A stretch of 64,000 nucleotides of DNA from Streptomyces sp. S465 (GCF_026898115.1 NZ_CP114036.1:5078001-5142000), one strand, 5' to 3'; counted from the first letter of the stretch, positions 1 to 8,715 are shown. Program-made: numbers and translations. Notes: generated by a model from the letters alone, not told the origin.

Positions 1-1
1 G

Positions 2-403
2 CCGCCGAAGGTGGACCTGGAGCGTGAGCGGCTGCTCGCCGAGATCCTGATCTCGGCCTCGCGCGACGGCATGGTGGACGCGGCCCACGACCTGTCCGAC
101 GGCGGTCTGATCCAGGCGCTGACCGAGTCGTGTCTGCGCGGCGGCAAGGGTGCCCGGATCGTCGTCCCCGACGGCCTGGACCCGTTCGTCCTGCTGTTCT
201 CCGAGTCCGCGGGCCGGGCGATCGTCGCCGTACCGCGCAGCGAGGAGGTCCGCTTCAACGACATGTGCGGGGCGCGGGGGCTTCCGGTGACCCGTATCGG
301 CGTGGTCGACGGCGACGCGATCGAGGTCCAGGGGCAGTTCTCCATCCCGCTGGCCGAGCTGCGGGAGTCGTACGAGTCGACGATCCCGGGCCTGCTGGCC
401 TGA
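2..403 (+). CDS. purL: Phosphoribosylformylglycinamidine synthase subunit PurL, C-terminal end (partial)
   Basis: The window opens inside this gene; only the last 133 residues are visible. PurL makes FGAM from FGAR, glutamine-derived ammonia and ATP in purine synthesis. The fragment carries AAHDLSDGG, the conserved signature of the C-terminal ATP-grasp-like half of the PurM/PurL family, followed by the usual FSESAGRAIVAV stretch. It lies in the same orientation as purF and purM, although two unrelated genes intervene. A 16-bp stem-loop at 431-478 follows the stop codon. The 5' end is outside the window, so length and start cannot be judged. Confidence 0.93.
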   Translation, partial: PPKVDLERERLLAEILISASRDGMVDAAHDLSDGGLIQALTESCLRGGKGARIVVPDGLDPFVLLFSESAGRAIVAVPRSEEVRFNDMCGARGLPVTRIGVVDGDAIEVQGQFSIPLAELRESYESTIPGLLA

Positions 404-430
404 CCTCGACGCATGGCCTGACCTTGCGAG

Positions 431-478
431 GGACCGTACGGCCCGCCCCCTGCTGGCAGGGCGCGGGCCGTACGGTCC
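431..478. terminator. Bidirectional stem-loop between purL and the SnoaL-like gene
   Basis: A perfect 16-bp inverted repeat (431-446 with 463-478) lies between two convergent genes. There is no long T run, which is usual for Streptomyces terminators. Confidence 0.75.
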
Positions 479-503
479 GTTCGTGTCCGTCCGTCATGTG
501 CCG

Positions 504-902
504 TCAGGTGCCCCAGAAGGCGTTCAGGGCATCGATGTCCTCGGCGCATTCGTCGATGTCGGTGATCTTTCCGCCGACGATGGTGAAGAAGTCCCCGTTC
601 TTCATGTCCAGGCCGCGGTTGCCGCGCTCCGCGCGCAGATGGTGCACCGCCATCGCGTGTCCGCGACCGTCGCACATCACCGTCTCCAGGTCGACCCGCA
701 TGGTGCCGCCGGTCTCCTCGGACATCGTGCGGTACAGATCCATGCAGGCGTCCCGGCCCTTGTGATGGCCGGAGATCGTGTTGTCACCCGGCACATGGTG
801 GACGACGTCCGTCGTGACCAGCGTCGCCACCGTATCCAGATCGCCCTCCGAGAAGGCCGTACAGGCGCGACGCACCAGGGCGCAATCGGGGTGCTCGCCC
901 AT
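504..902 (-). CDS. SnoaL/NTF2-like family protein
   Basis: This 132-residue protein has the length and pattern of the SnoaL-like/NTF2 alpha+beta cone fold: an N-terminal helix followed by DLDTVATLVTTDVVHHVPG, a GHHKGRDACMDLY segment and a C-terminal strand FFTIVGGKITDIDEC. Such proteins are small cytosolic enzymes or binding proteins (ketosteroid-isomerase-like). No substrate can be assigned. The ATG at 902 has an AAAGGTG sequence upstream. The gene is convergent with purL and divergent from the next gene, so it forms its own transcription unit. Confidence 0.75.
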   Translation of the reverse strand: MGEHPDCALVRRACTAFSEGDLDTVATLVTTDVVHHVPGDNTISGHHKGRDACMDLYRTMSEETGGTMRVDLETVMCDGRGHAMAVHHLRAERGNRGLDMKNGDFFTIVGGKITDIDECAEDIDALNAFWGT

Positions 903-980
903 GGGATTTCACACCTTTCGTACCGATGGATAACCCTTCTTCCTCCATCCTGCTCCTTCCCGGGCCTCTAAGCTCTCCGC

Positions 981-1769
981 ATGCCGTCTCGTGCCCGTGC
1001 CCGCAGCTATGACCCCGCCAAGACCCGGACCGCCGTGATCGCGCAGCTGCGGCGGGTGCGGGAGGCGGTCGGGGGACTGGACGAGACGGGCCTGGACGCC
1101 CCGACCCGGCTCGGCGACTGGACGGTCCGGGAGCTGATCGCGCACCTGGGGATGGCCGTTCGGTCCGTCGTCCGGCTGCTGGAGCAGCCCGCGCCGCCCG
1201 CGCGGCAGACCACCGTCACCGGCTGGGCCACCGCGACGGACGCGCATGCCGACCGGATCGACGCGGACACCCGCGCGCTCGCGGCCGGCGCCGACCCGGG
1301 CGAGCTGCTGGAGCGTGCCGAGGAACGGTTCGCGGAGACGACCTCCGTGGCGCCCGGTGACCGGCTGCTGGCCACCCGTGTCGGGGCGATGCGGCTCGAC
1401 GACTACCTCGTCACCCGCTGTGTGGAGCTGGTGGTCCACGCCGACGATCTGACGGCCGCCACCGGCGTCCCCGTCGCCCACGACCGCCAGGCGCTGGCCA
1501 CCGCCACCCGGGTGCTCGCCGACGCCCTCGCGGCGAAGGCGCCCGGCGGCTCGGTCGAGGTCCGGATTCCCCCGTTCGCCGTGGTCCAGTGCGTCGAGGG
1601 CCCCCGGCACACCCGGGGCACCCCGCCGAACGTCGTCGAGACCGACCCGCTGACCTGGCTCCGCCTCGCCACGGGCCGCCTGACCTGGGCCGAGGCCCTG
1701 GAGTCGGCGCCGCTGACGGCGAGCGGCGACCGCGCCGACCTCTCCGCGCACCTCCCCGTGCTGGGGTAG
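981..1769 (+). CDS. Maleylpyruvate isomerase / sterol-carrier family protein (mycothiol-dependent-enzyme fold)
   Basis: The 262-residue protein has an N-terminal DinB-like four-helix bundle with LDAPTRLGDWTVRELIAHLG, the signature of the mycothiol maleylpyruvate isomerase N-terminal domain (about residues 12-170). A C-terminal SCP2-like domain with GSVEVRIPPFAVVQC follows. The metal-binding histidine HLG is present. Substrate is unknown. Relatives are regularly found just upstream of purF in Streptomyces (recalled, not searched). No Shine-Dalgarno is visible before ATG 981. A TAAGCT box ends 6 bases upstream, which suggests a leaderless mRNA. Confidence 0.8.
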   Translation: MPSRARARSYDPAKTRTAVIAQLRRVREAVGGLDETGLDAPTRLGDWTVRELIAHLGMAVRSVVRLLEQPAPPARQTTVTGWATATDAHADRIDADTRALAAGADPGELLERAEERFAETTSVAPGDRLLATRVGAMRLDDYLVTRCVELVVHADDLTAATGVPVAHDRQALATATRVLADALAAKAPGGSVEVRIPPFAVVQCVEGPRHTRGTPPNVVETDPLTWLRLATGRLTWAEALESAPLTASGDRADLSAHLPVLG

Positions 1770-1932
1770 TCACGGTCCGTTCCGTCCGGATGTGATCCTT
1801 GCCCCAGCCAGCCGTCTCAGCACCTGGACCGCTGTCCTCCGGACCTTCGGCCGTGCGCAGGTGGGGCGCGGGTTCCGGGGCATCCGGGGCGGTGCGCGGG
1901 AATGTGACATGCGCCCCCTCGCGGGTCCCTCG

Positions 1933-1962
1933 TTCGGAGGCACCGCGGAACTGGCCTAGACT
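1933..1962 (+). promoter_or_regulatory. Probable leaderless promoter of purF
   Basis: TAGACT (1957-1962) lies exactly 7 bases before the GTG start at 1970, with TTCGGA (1933-1938) 18 bases upstream as a weak -35. No ribosome-binding site is present. The arrangement fits the TAnnnT-N7-GTG layout of leaderless Streptomyces genes, so the purF transcript probably begins at its start codon. Confidence 0.55.
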
Positions 1963-1969
1963 CGATGAC

Positions 1970-3529
1970 GTGCCACGTGGTGACGGACGACTCAGCCACG
2001 ACCTACTCCCCGGTGAGAAGGGCCCCCAGGACGCTTGCGGCGTCTTCGGAGTCTGGGCGCCGGGAGAAGAGGTCGCCAAACTCACCTATTTCGGGCTGTA
2101 CGCACTGCAGCACCGCGGACAGGAGTCCGCGGGCATCGCGGTGAGCAACGGCTCCCAGATTCTCGTCTTCAAGGACATGGGCCTGGTCTCACAGGTCTTC
2201 GACGAAACCTCCCTCGGCTCCCTCACGGGCCATATCGCGGTCGGCCATGCCCGCTACTCCACCACCGGAGCCTCGGTGTGGGAGAACGCGCAGCCCACCT
2301 TCCGGGCCACCGCGCACGGTTCGATCGCGCTCGGCCACAACGGGAACCTGGTCAACACCGCCGAGCTGGCGGAGCTGGTCGCGGCCCTGCCGCGGGACGG
2401 CGGCCGGGCCACCCAGGTCGCGGCGACCAATGACACCGATCTGGTCACCGCCCTGCTCGCGGGCCAGGTGGACGAGGACGGCAAGCCGCTGACCGTCGAG
2501 CAGGCGGCCCCGGTCGTCCTGCCCAAGGTCAAGGGTGCTTTCAGCCTCGTTTTCATGGATGAGCACACGCTGTACGCGGCGCGTGACCCGCAGGGAATCC
2601 GCCCGCTGGTCCTCGGCCGCCTCGAGCGCGGCTGGGTGGTGGCGTCCGAGACCGCCGCCCTGGACATCGTGGGCGCGTCGTTCATCCGTGAGATCGAGCC
2701 CGGCGAGATGGTCGCCATCGACGAGGAGGGGCTGCGCTCCACCACCTTCGCGCAGGCCCGGCCCAAGGGCTGTGTCTTCGAGTACGTGTATCTCGCCCGC
2801 CCCGACACCGACATCGCGGGCCGGAACGTGTACCTCTCCCGCGTCGAGATGGGCCGCAAACTGGCCAAGGAGTCCCCGGCCGACGCCGACCTGGTGATAG
2901 CGACCCCGGAGTCCGGCACCCCCGCCGCGATCGGCTACGCCGAGGCCAGCGGCATCCCCTACGGCTCGGGCCTGGTGAAGAACGCGTACGTCGGCCGTAC
3001 CTTCATCCAGCCCTCGCAGACCATCCGCCAGCTCGGCATCCGGCTGAAGCTGAACCCCCTCAAGGAAGTCATCAAGGGCAAGCGCCTGGTCGTGGTCGAC
3101 GACTCGATCGTGCGCGGCAACACCCAGCGCGCCCTGGTGCGGATGCTCCGTGAGGCCGGGGCCGCCGAGGTCCACATCCGGATCTCGTCCCCGCCGATCA
3201 AGTGGCCGTGCTTCTTCGGCATCGACTTCGCCACCCGCGCCGAGCTGATCGCCAACGGTCTCTCGGTCGAGGAGATCGGCAAGTCGCTGGGCGCCGATTC
3301 GCTGGCGTACATCTCCATCGACGGCATGATCGAGGCGACCACGATCGCCAAGCCGAATCTGTGCCGTGCCTGCTTCGACGGTGAGTACCCGATGGAGCTG
3401 CCGGATCCGGAGCTGCTGGGCAAGCACCTCCTGGAGTCCGAAACACAGGCCCCGAGCAGCGCCGACGCCGATGGTGTGAGGTCGCTGACCGCTGGTGTCG
3501 GCGGTGCCGACGCCCTGCGCCGCCCCTGA
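1970..3529 (+). CDS. purF: Amidophosphoribosyltransferase PurF
   Basis: First committed enzyme of purine synthesis, making phosphoribosylamine from PRPP and glutamine in the cytosol. The GTG at 1970 gives 519 residues. The propeptide ends at Cys23 in DACGVFGVWAP, the Ntn glutaminase nucleophile. Further on are the glutaminase motif LQHRGQESAG, the PRPP loop LVVVDDSIVRGNT, and the cysteine segments KGCVF, PCFFGID and CRACF, which match the Fe-S cluster form known from Bacillus PurF. The open frame extends upstream to 1799, but that part looks unlike the family. purM follows after 43 bases, so the two are probably co-transcribed. Confidence 0.97.
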   Translation: MPRGDGRLSHDLLPGEKGPQDACGVFGVWAPGEEVAKLTYFGLYALQHRGQESAGIAVSNGSQILVFKDMGLVSQVFDETSLGSLTGHIAVGHARYSTTGASVWENAQPTFRATAHGSIALGHNGNLVNTAELAELVAALPRDGGRATQVAATNDTDLVTALLAGQVDEDGKPLTVEQAAPVVLPKVKGAFSLVFMDEHTLYAARDPQGIRPLVLGRLERGWVVASETAALDIVGASFIREIEPGEMVAIDEEGLRSTTFAQARPKGCVFEYVYLARPDTDIAGRNVYLSRVEMGRKLAKESPADADLVIATPESGTPAAIGYAEASGIPYGSGLVKNAYVGRTFIQPSQTIRQLGIRLKLNPLKEVIKGKRLVVVDDSIVRGNTQRALVRMLREAGAAEVHIRISSPPIKWPCFFGIDFATRAELIANGLSVEEIGKSLGADSLAYISIDGMIEATTIAKPNLCRACFDGEYPMELPDPELLGKHLLESETQAPSSADADGVRSLTAGVGGADALRRP

Positions 3530-3572
3530 GCGCCGCACGCCTGTCGTCCCCGATACGAAAGATCTCAACGTC

Positions 3573-4649
3573 ATGACACGCCCGTCCGAGTCCGGGTCCA
3601 CCTACGCCGCCGCGGGCGTCGACATCGAAGCGGGCGACCGCGCCGTCGAGCTGATGAAGGAGTGGGTGAAGAAGGCGAGCCGCCCCGAGGTCGTGGGCGG
3701 GCTCGGCGGATTCGCCGGCCTCTTCGACGCCTCCGCCCTGGCCCGCTACCGGCGTCCGCTGCTCGCCTCCGCCACCGACGGGGTGGGCACCAAGGTGGAC
3801 ATCGCCCGGCGGGTGGGTGTGTACGACACCATCGGCCGGGACCTGGTCGGCATGGTCGTGGACGACCTGGTGGTCTGCGGCGCCGAGCCGCTCTTCATGA
3901 CCGACTACATCTGCGTCGGCAAGGTCTACCCCGAGCGCGTCGCCGCCATCGTCAAGGGCATCGCCGAGGGCTGTGCGCTGGCCGGCTGCGCCCTGGTGGG
4001 CGGCGAGACCGCCGAGCACCCGGGGCTGCTGGGCGCCGATGACTTCGATGTCGCCGGGGCCGGTACGGGCGTGGTCGAGGCCGATCAGGTGCTCGGCGCG
4101 GACCGTATCCGAACGGGTGATGCGGTGATCGCCATGGCGTCGTCCGGACTTCACTCGAACGGGTACTCACTCGTTCGCCATGTGCTCTTCGACCGGGCCG
4201 GCTGGGCGCTGGACCGCGAGGTGCCGGAGCTCGGCCGGACGCTGGGGGAGGAGCTGCTGGAGCCCACCCGGATCTACTCGCTGGACTGCCTGGCCCTCAC
4301 CCGCACCACCGAGGTGCACGCCTTCTCGCACATCACCGGCGGCGGGCTCGCCAACAACCTCGCCCGGGTCATCCCGGACGGGCTGCGCGCGGTCGTGGAC
4401 CGCTCGACCTGGACCCCCGGCGCGATCTTCCAGCTGGTGGGGCAGGCCGGTTCGGTCGAGCGTCTGGAGCTGGAGAAGACCCTCAACATGGGCGTCGGCA
4501 TGATGGCCGTCGTCCCGGCCGACTCCGTCGACGTGGCGCTCACCACACTCGCCGACCGCGGGGTGGACGCCTGGGTCAGCGGTGAGATCACCGAGCGGAC
4601 GGCCGAGAGCGCGGACGCGGTGACGCTGACCGGTGACTATGCGCGCTGA
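3573..4649 (+). CDS. purM: Phosphoribosylformylglycinamidine cyclo-ligase PurM (AIR synthetase)
   Basis: Converts FGAM to AIR with ATP. It has 358 residues from ATG 3573, a typical length. Family motifs include TYAAAGVDIEAGDRAVELMK at the N-terminus, GVGTKVDIAR, the metal/ATP segment GRDLVGMVVDDLVVCGAEPLF, and VGGETAEHPG. The longer frame from 3495 adds 26 residues that are not family-like. It lies 43 bp after purF in the same direction. A stem-loop at 4684-4711 follows. Confidence 0.97.
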   Translation: MTRPSESGSTYAAAGVDIEAGDRAVELMKEWVKKASRPEVVGGLGGFAGLFDASALARYRRPLLASATDGVGTKVDIARRVGVYDTIGRDLVGMVVDDLVVCGAEPLFMTDYICVGKVYPERVAAIVKGIAEGCALAGCALVGGETAEHPGLLGADDFDVAGAGTGVVEADQVLGADRIRTGDAVIAMASSGLHSNGYSLVRHVLFDRAGWALDREVPELGRTLGEELLEPTRIYSLDCLALTRTTEVHAFSHITGGGLANNLARVIPDGLRAVVDRSTWTPGAIFQLVGQAGSVERLELEKTLNMGVGMMAVVPADSVDVALTTLADRGVDAWVSGEITERTAESADAVTLTGDYAR

Positions 4650-4683
4650 TCCGGCCGCGCCCGCTGCGCGGGCAGCACAGAAG

Positions 4684-4711
4684 CCGGTCCGAGGCGGGTA
4701 CCTCGGACCGG
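4684..4711. terminator. Stem-loop between purM and the DUF3073 gene
   Basis: A perfect 11-bp inverted repeat with a 6-base loop lies between convergent genes and can serve both. No T run follows on either strand. Confidence 0.7.
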
Positions 4712-4753
4712 TGGAGGTGTGCGGCGAAAAGCCCAGCGCCTCGAACGGGTGGT

Positions 4754-5008
4754 TCAGGCGCGGCGACGCTGCGGGGACGGATCGGACTGGTCGTCGTCCT
4801 CGTCCTCATCGTCGTTGTACAGATCCGCGTACTGTGCGTACGGGTCGTCGTCCAGCTCATCGTCCTCGAACCGCTCGCCATTCGGTGGCTGGCTCGATGT
4901 CGATGCGCCCAGCTCCTCGGCCAGGCGTGAGAGATCCGTCCCACCGCTGTTGTACTTCAGCTGGCGGGCGACCTTCGTCTGCTTGGCCTTGGCCCGGCCG
5001 CGCCCCAT
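4754..5008 (-). CDS. DUF3073 family protein
   Basis: This 84-residue protein is highly charged. A basic N-terminus, MGRGRAKAKQTKVARQLKYN, is the hallmark of DUF3073. The C-terminal half is very acidic (DDELDDD, NDDEDEDDD), followed by a basic tail. Function is unknown; a nucleic-acid or ribosome-associated role is only a guess from the basic N-terminus. A GAGGGGG sequence sits upstream of ATG 5008. The gene is convergent with purM and is a regular neighbour of it in Streptomyces, as far as I recall. Confidence 0.85.
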   Translation of the reverse strand: MGRGRAKAKQTKVARQLKYNSGGTDLSRLAEELGASTSSQPPNGERFEDDELDDDPYAQYADLYNDDEDEDDDQSDPSPQRRRA

Positions 5009-5396
5009 GGCTCGACCCCCTCAACGACGGGGCTCGACGGCCCCAGAGTCTTGACACGCGTTCACGTTCATAAATCGGAGCGGGCTCTCGGGAGAGACCG
5101 GTCCGTAGGGCTTCAACGGTACCTGCTTCTGTGGCCATACGGTACGTCGCCCACACGACGTGCCACGAGGCAGAACCCGCGAGGAGCCCGTTCCTCGCTG
5201 GTCAGCTGCGATTTTAACGTGTCTTGGGCGCCGACCCGCCGACAGGCCGTGAGGGATCTCTCGCCAATGGCCCTCCGGGGGCTTCCGCGTCCCCCGTCCG
5301 GCGGCCTACGGCAAGGTCCCGCACGGCCCGTCCACGCCGCTTCCCGGAGGCCGCCGAGCGGTCCCGGGCTGCCTCAGCCTGTCTCAGCCTGCTGTC
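5009..5396. other. Gap between DUF3073 and vdh
   Basis: About 390 bases without a convincing gene. It must hold the DUF3073 promoter (minus strand) and the 3' end of the vdh transcript. Near 5365-5400 a short direct repetition of cctgtctcagcct is visible. No clear -35/-10 pair could be assigned. Confidence 0.5.
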
Positions 5397-6536
5397 TCAG
5401 GCGTCGTGGCCCTCGGCCATCCGGTGCTCGGCCAGCCGGTCGGCGGCCGCGGCCGGCGGAATGCCGTCGGTCCGTGCCCGATCGAATATGGCCAAAGTCG
5501 TATCGAAAATCTTTGCTGCCTTTGCCTTGGCCCGATCGAAATCGAAACCGTGCAGCTCATCGGCCACCTGGATGACGCCACCGGCGTTCACCACGTAGTC
5601 GGGCGCGTAGAGGATGCCGCGGCCGGCCAGGTCCTTCTCGACGCCCGGATGGGCCAGCTGGTTGTTGGCCGCGCCGCACACCACCTTCGCGGTCAGGACC
5701 GGCACCGTGGCGTCGTCCAGGGCGCCGCCGAGCGCGCACGGAGCGTAGACGTCCAGGTCGGCGCGGATCAGCGCCTCGGTGTCCCGGACCGCCTGGACCC
5801 GGGGGTGGCGGGCCAGCACACGGTCCACCGACTCGCCGCGCACATCGGTGACCACGACCTCGGCGCCGTCCTCCAGCAGGTGCTCCACCAGGTGGTGGCC
5901 GACCTTGCCGACCCCCGCGATGCCGACCCGGCGGCCGCGCAGCGTGGGCTCGCCCCAGCACGCCTGGGCGCTCGCCCGCATGCCCTGGAAGACGCCGAAG
6001 GCGGTCAGTACCGAGGAGTCGCCGGCGCCGCCGTGCTCGGGGGAGCGGCCGGTGGTCCAGGGGCACTCACGGGCGATGACGTCCATGTCGGCCACATAGG
6101 TGCCCACATCACAGGCGGTGACGTAGCGGCCACCGAGGGAGGCCACGAAGCGACCGTAGGCGAGCAGCAGCTTTTCGGTCTTGATCTCCTCGGGATCGCC
6201 GAGGATCACGGCCTTGCCGCCGCCGTGGTCGAGCCCGGCGAGCGCGTTCTTGTAAGACATGCCGCGGGCCAGGTTGAGCGCGTCCAGGAGCGCCGCTTCT
6301 TCGGGGTGCTCCTCGGAGGCGTAGGCGTGGAAGCGGGTGCCGCCGAGGGCCGGGCCCAGGGCGGTGGAGTGGAGGGCGATGACGGCCTTCAGGCCGCTTT
6401 CCCGGTCCTGGCAGAGCAGGACCTGCTCATGCCCGCCGAGATCGGACCGGAACAGCGTCGAGAGCGGTGAGAGAGGGTTCGGTGCGCGACTCTCCGTCGG
6501 ACCGTCGACGCTGACGGTGTGACGTACGTCAGTCAC
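5397..6536 (-). CDS. vdh: Valine (Glu/Leu/Phe/Val-family) dehydrogenase
   Basis: NAD-dependent oxidative deamination of branched-chain amino acids, the first step of valine catabolism, which supplies acyl-CoA precursors in Streptomyces. The 379-residue form starting at GTG 6536 is preferred because GGGAG lies 8 bases before it. ATG 6551 is an in-frame alternative without a good ribosome-binding site. Motifs visible are the substrate segment LGGTRFHAYAS, the catalytic lysine in LDHGGGKAVI, GDVGTYV-like CDVGTYVADMD, and the Rossmann motif GVGKVGHHL. The gene is divergent from the conserved unknown at 6727. Confidence 0.9.
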   Translation of the reverse strand: MTDVRHTVSVDGPTESRAPNPLSPLSTLFRSDLGGHEQVLLCQDRESGLKAVIALHSTALGPALGGTRFHAYASEEHPEEAALLDALNLARGMSYKNALAGLDHGGGKAVILGDPEEIKTEKLLLAYGRFVASLGGRYVTACDVGTYVADMDVIARECPWTTGRSPEHGGAGDSSVLTAFGVFQGMRASAQACWGEPTLRGRRVGIAGVGKVGHHLVEHLLEDGAEVVVTDVRGESVDRVLARHPRVQAVRDTEALIRADLDVYAPCALGGALDDATVPVLTAKVVCGAANNQLAHPGVEKDLAGRGILYAPDYVVNAGGVIQVADELHGFDFDRAKAKAAKIFDTTLAIFDRARTDGIPPAAAADRLAEHRMAEGHDA

Positions 6537-6726
6537 GGTGGTGACTCCCATAGGTCGGGGTAGACGCCCTCCTTGCTGGTGGGGAGGGCCGTGGCCAAGA
6601 GCGTAAGCCCTGGGGCCGCGCAGATCGGCCATGTCCCCGACGAGTCCGGATGGCGGGCATGGGACGATGCCGTCAGGTGGGGGTAAGGGAGCCCCTGGCG
6701 GTGGTCTCAGCCTTGAGGGAGCGCGT

Positions 6727-7563
6727 GTGACCTTGGCGTCTTCGGTGATTGTCCCGTACGCGGCGTATCTCCGGGTCTATGAGCCACTGGCAGCGTTCCC
6801 GGAGCCGGAGAGATCGCACTGGGCGCGGTACGCCAAGCGCGACGACCTGCCGGGCGCGCAGGACGAGCTGCGCCGCTCGCTCGCGGACCTGCTGCCGGTG
6901 CCGCCGGTGGCGGTCCCGGTGCACGAGAGCGCGGACGCCTTCGTGACGGCCGTGGACGGCGTCACATGCGTCTGTCCGTGGCGCACCCGGCTGAGGGGCT
7001 GGCTGGCCCTGGAAGAGCTGCCGGAGCGCCTTCCCGGGCCCCTCCTGGACGCGGCCCTGCCCCCGGTGGTGCGCCGGCAGGCGGTGGCGGACTACGAGCG
7101 GTGGCTGGAGCGCAACCCGGACGCCCGGCCGTGGATCCGCTCGGCCACCTGGCATGTGCCGGTGCGCTGGTTCGTGCTCTTCTCGGACGAGGAGCGCGAG
7201 TACACCAAGGGTGACGACGGTCTCATCCTCCGTTACCGCACCCCCATGGTCCAGGCGCGGCGCCGGGTGGCGCGTGGCCTTAAGGTGCTCAAGGAGGCCC
7301 TCGGCGAGGGGCCGCTGATCGACGGGCTGGTGGACGTCGGCCGGTGGCTCGAGGAGTTCCACCCCCGGTCACTGGTCGAGCTGGACTACGGCGGCCTGGT
7401 GCACACGGTGCCGGCCGGGCAGCTCGAGGACGACCATTCGGCCGCGGATGTGGCGGAGGGCCTCGCGGCGCTGCGCGACGGGGACGGGGAGCGGGCGGGT
7501 GCCGCGTACGAGCGGCTGACCGACCGCTGGAGCACGGTCCGCGGGCGGCAGAACGCCAGCTGA
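6727..7563 (+). CDS. Conserved hypothetical protein (upstream of bldC)
   Basis: A 278-residue protein from GTG 6727, chosen because GAGGGA stands 6 bases upstream. The longer frame from 6631 starts in sequence shared with the vdh promoter. It is Trp/Arg/Leu rich, with no membrane segment, no signal peptide and no motif I recognise. Notable features are FVTAVDGVTCVCPWRTRLRGW and a central WIRSATWHVPVRWFVLF. I recall an equivalent unknown gene between vdh and bldC in S. coelicolor, which supports it being a real, vertically inherited gene. Function unknown. Confidence 0.75.
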   Translation: MTLASSVIVPYAAYLRVYEPLAAFPEPERSHWARYAKRDDLPGAQDELRRSLADLLPVPPVAVPVHESADAFVTAVDGVTCVCPWRTRLRGWLALEELPERLPGPLLDAALPPVVRRQAVADYERWLERNPDARPWIRSATWHVPVRWFVLFSDEEREYTKGDDGLILRYRTPMVQARRRVARGLKVLKEALGEGPLIDGLVDVGRWLEEFHPRSLVELDYGGLVHTVPAGQLEDDHSAADVAEGLAALRDGDGERAGAAYERLTDRWSTVRGRQNAS

Positions 7564-8055
7564 CCGGACCGGTGTCCGGACCGGCGGTCGAACGGGCCTC
7601 CGGCACAGAGGGGACGTAGGTCCCGATCCGGGCCATTGCCCCAATCGTGACCTAAAGCACGGACTTCGGGCCTTGCGGCAATCCCCCATCCTCGTGTCAA
7701 AATAGGACAACGAGTCCGGGAGGGGCTCCTTCCGCCCAACTATGGGCGGATTCATCGGTATTGCACTCCTTGACGGATCTGATGACCACTGATCCTGTTG
7801 TGACTGATCGTCACGGCCGCGTGACTGTCCGCTATGACATGGTCCATCGGCTTCCGTTGAGGTTGGACACCTGAGAGGGCAATTCCATCGGTTTGGCCGA
7901 CGGGGCTGGACAGATGGTGTAGTTGTAGTGCCGAGGACAAGCCGTTCGTCCTATAACCGACTCGGCTCGCGTCCGCCATTTCGGGCAACGCGGGTCAAGG
8001 TGCAGAATTTAGAGGAAAGAACCGTGATGGTTCGGTTCTCCCGAGGAGGCCGCTC
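7564..8055 (+). promoter_or_regulatory. Long regulatory region upstream of bldC
   Basis: Almost 490 bases without a gene, noticeably richer in A/T than the flanks. An inverted repeat AGAACCG-N8-CGGTTCT lies at 8018-8039, just ahead of the ribosome-binding site GAGGAGG (8043-8049). TATAAC near 7954-7959 and TAGTTG near 7920 are possible -10 elements, but I cannot pick one with confidence. A long leader is likely. Confidence 0.5.
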
Positions 8056-8262
8056 ATGACCGCTCGCACCCCTGATGCCGAGCCGCTGCTGACCCCGGCT
8101 GAGGTTGCCACGATGTTCCGCGTGGACCCGAAGACGGTCACGCGCTGGGCCAAGGCAGGCAAGCTCACGTCCATCCGCACGCTCGGAGGGCATCGGCGCT
8201 ACCGCGAAGCGGAGGTCCGTGCACTTCTTGCGGGCATCCCGCAGCAGCGCAGCGAGGCCTGA
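8056..8262 (+). CDS. bldC: Developmental transcriptional regulator BldC
   Basis: A 68-residue MerR-like winged-helix DNA-binding protein without an effector domain. In Streptomyces it holds back entry into sporulation and binds DNA cooperatively. The core LLTPAEVATMFRVDPKTVTR is the MerR helix-turn-helix, followed by the wing LGGHRRYREAEVRALL. The protein appears identical or nearly so to S. coelicolor BldC as I remember it. GAGGAGG lies 6 bases before the ATG. The gene is monocistronic, with a strong terminator at 8379-8417. Confidence 0.97.
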   Translation: MTARTPDAEPLLTPAEVATMFRVDPKTVTRWAKAGKLTSIRTLGGHRRYREAEVRALLAGIPQQRSEA

Positions 8263-8378
8263 ACAACCGCATAACCGGGCATTTCCGGGCCCCCCAGCCC
8301 GGCTTTCGCCTGTAAAGCTCCACCACGACGGGTGCCTGCCCCAACAGGCCCTCCACCGCTCGACATGGGTGCGTCGTT

Positions 8379-8417
8379 GATCGCGCTGGACTCCGCCGGG
8401 TCCGGCGCGATCTTTTT
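8379..8417 (+). terminator. Intrinsic terminator of bldC
   Basis: A 13-bp stem (8379-8391 with 8400-8412, one G-U pair) and 8-base loop are followed by five T residues. This is a textbook rho-independent terminator, unusual for its T run in this genome. Confidence 0.85.
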
Positions 8418-8573
8418 ATGTCCGGCGACGCAGGCCCGCGACGGCCTTCCGGAGGTACCCTCCGCAGGGCTTCAAGTGGCCCTGGAGTGCCGATCGTTCG
8501 GCCCGCCGAAGGCGGTCCGGAGGCGGTCCGGAGGGGACTTCCGAGGTGTCCCCGGGGGGCATGGACAGACGGT

Positions 8574-8712
8574 GCAATTGCACATATTAAATTGACCCGC
8601 GGTAAGCGGGGTGTAAGTTCCCTCACTCCGGAAACCCATTCGGTGACTCCTGTCACACTAACCAGCTGTTGCCTTGGGGTAGCTGATTGCGGTAGGAGGC
8701 AACTGCCGTAAG
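8574..8712 (+). promoter_or_regulatory. Promoter-like and structured segment after the bldC terminator
   Basis: A perfect palindrome GTGCAATTGCAC is followed by TTGACC-N16-TAAGTT on the plus strand. Downstream come small hairpins (GTGAC-N4-GTCAC and a GTTGCC/GGCAAC pair) and a GGAGG sequence. No plausible protein begins there on the plus strand, because the DUF6274-like gene occupies the opposite strand. It could drive a small RNA antisense to that gene. Confidence 0.4.
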
Positions 8713-8715
8713 GGA

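Noticed and set aside
4633..5073. Plus-strand frame over the DUF3073 gene
   Set aside because: Antisense to a recognised family and without initiation signals.
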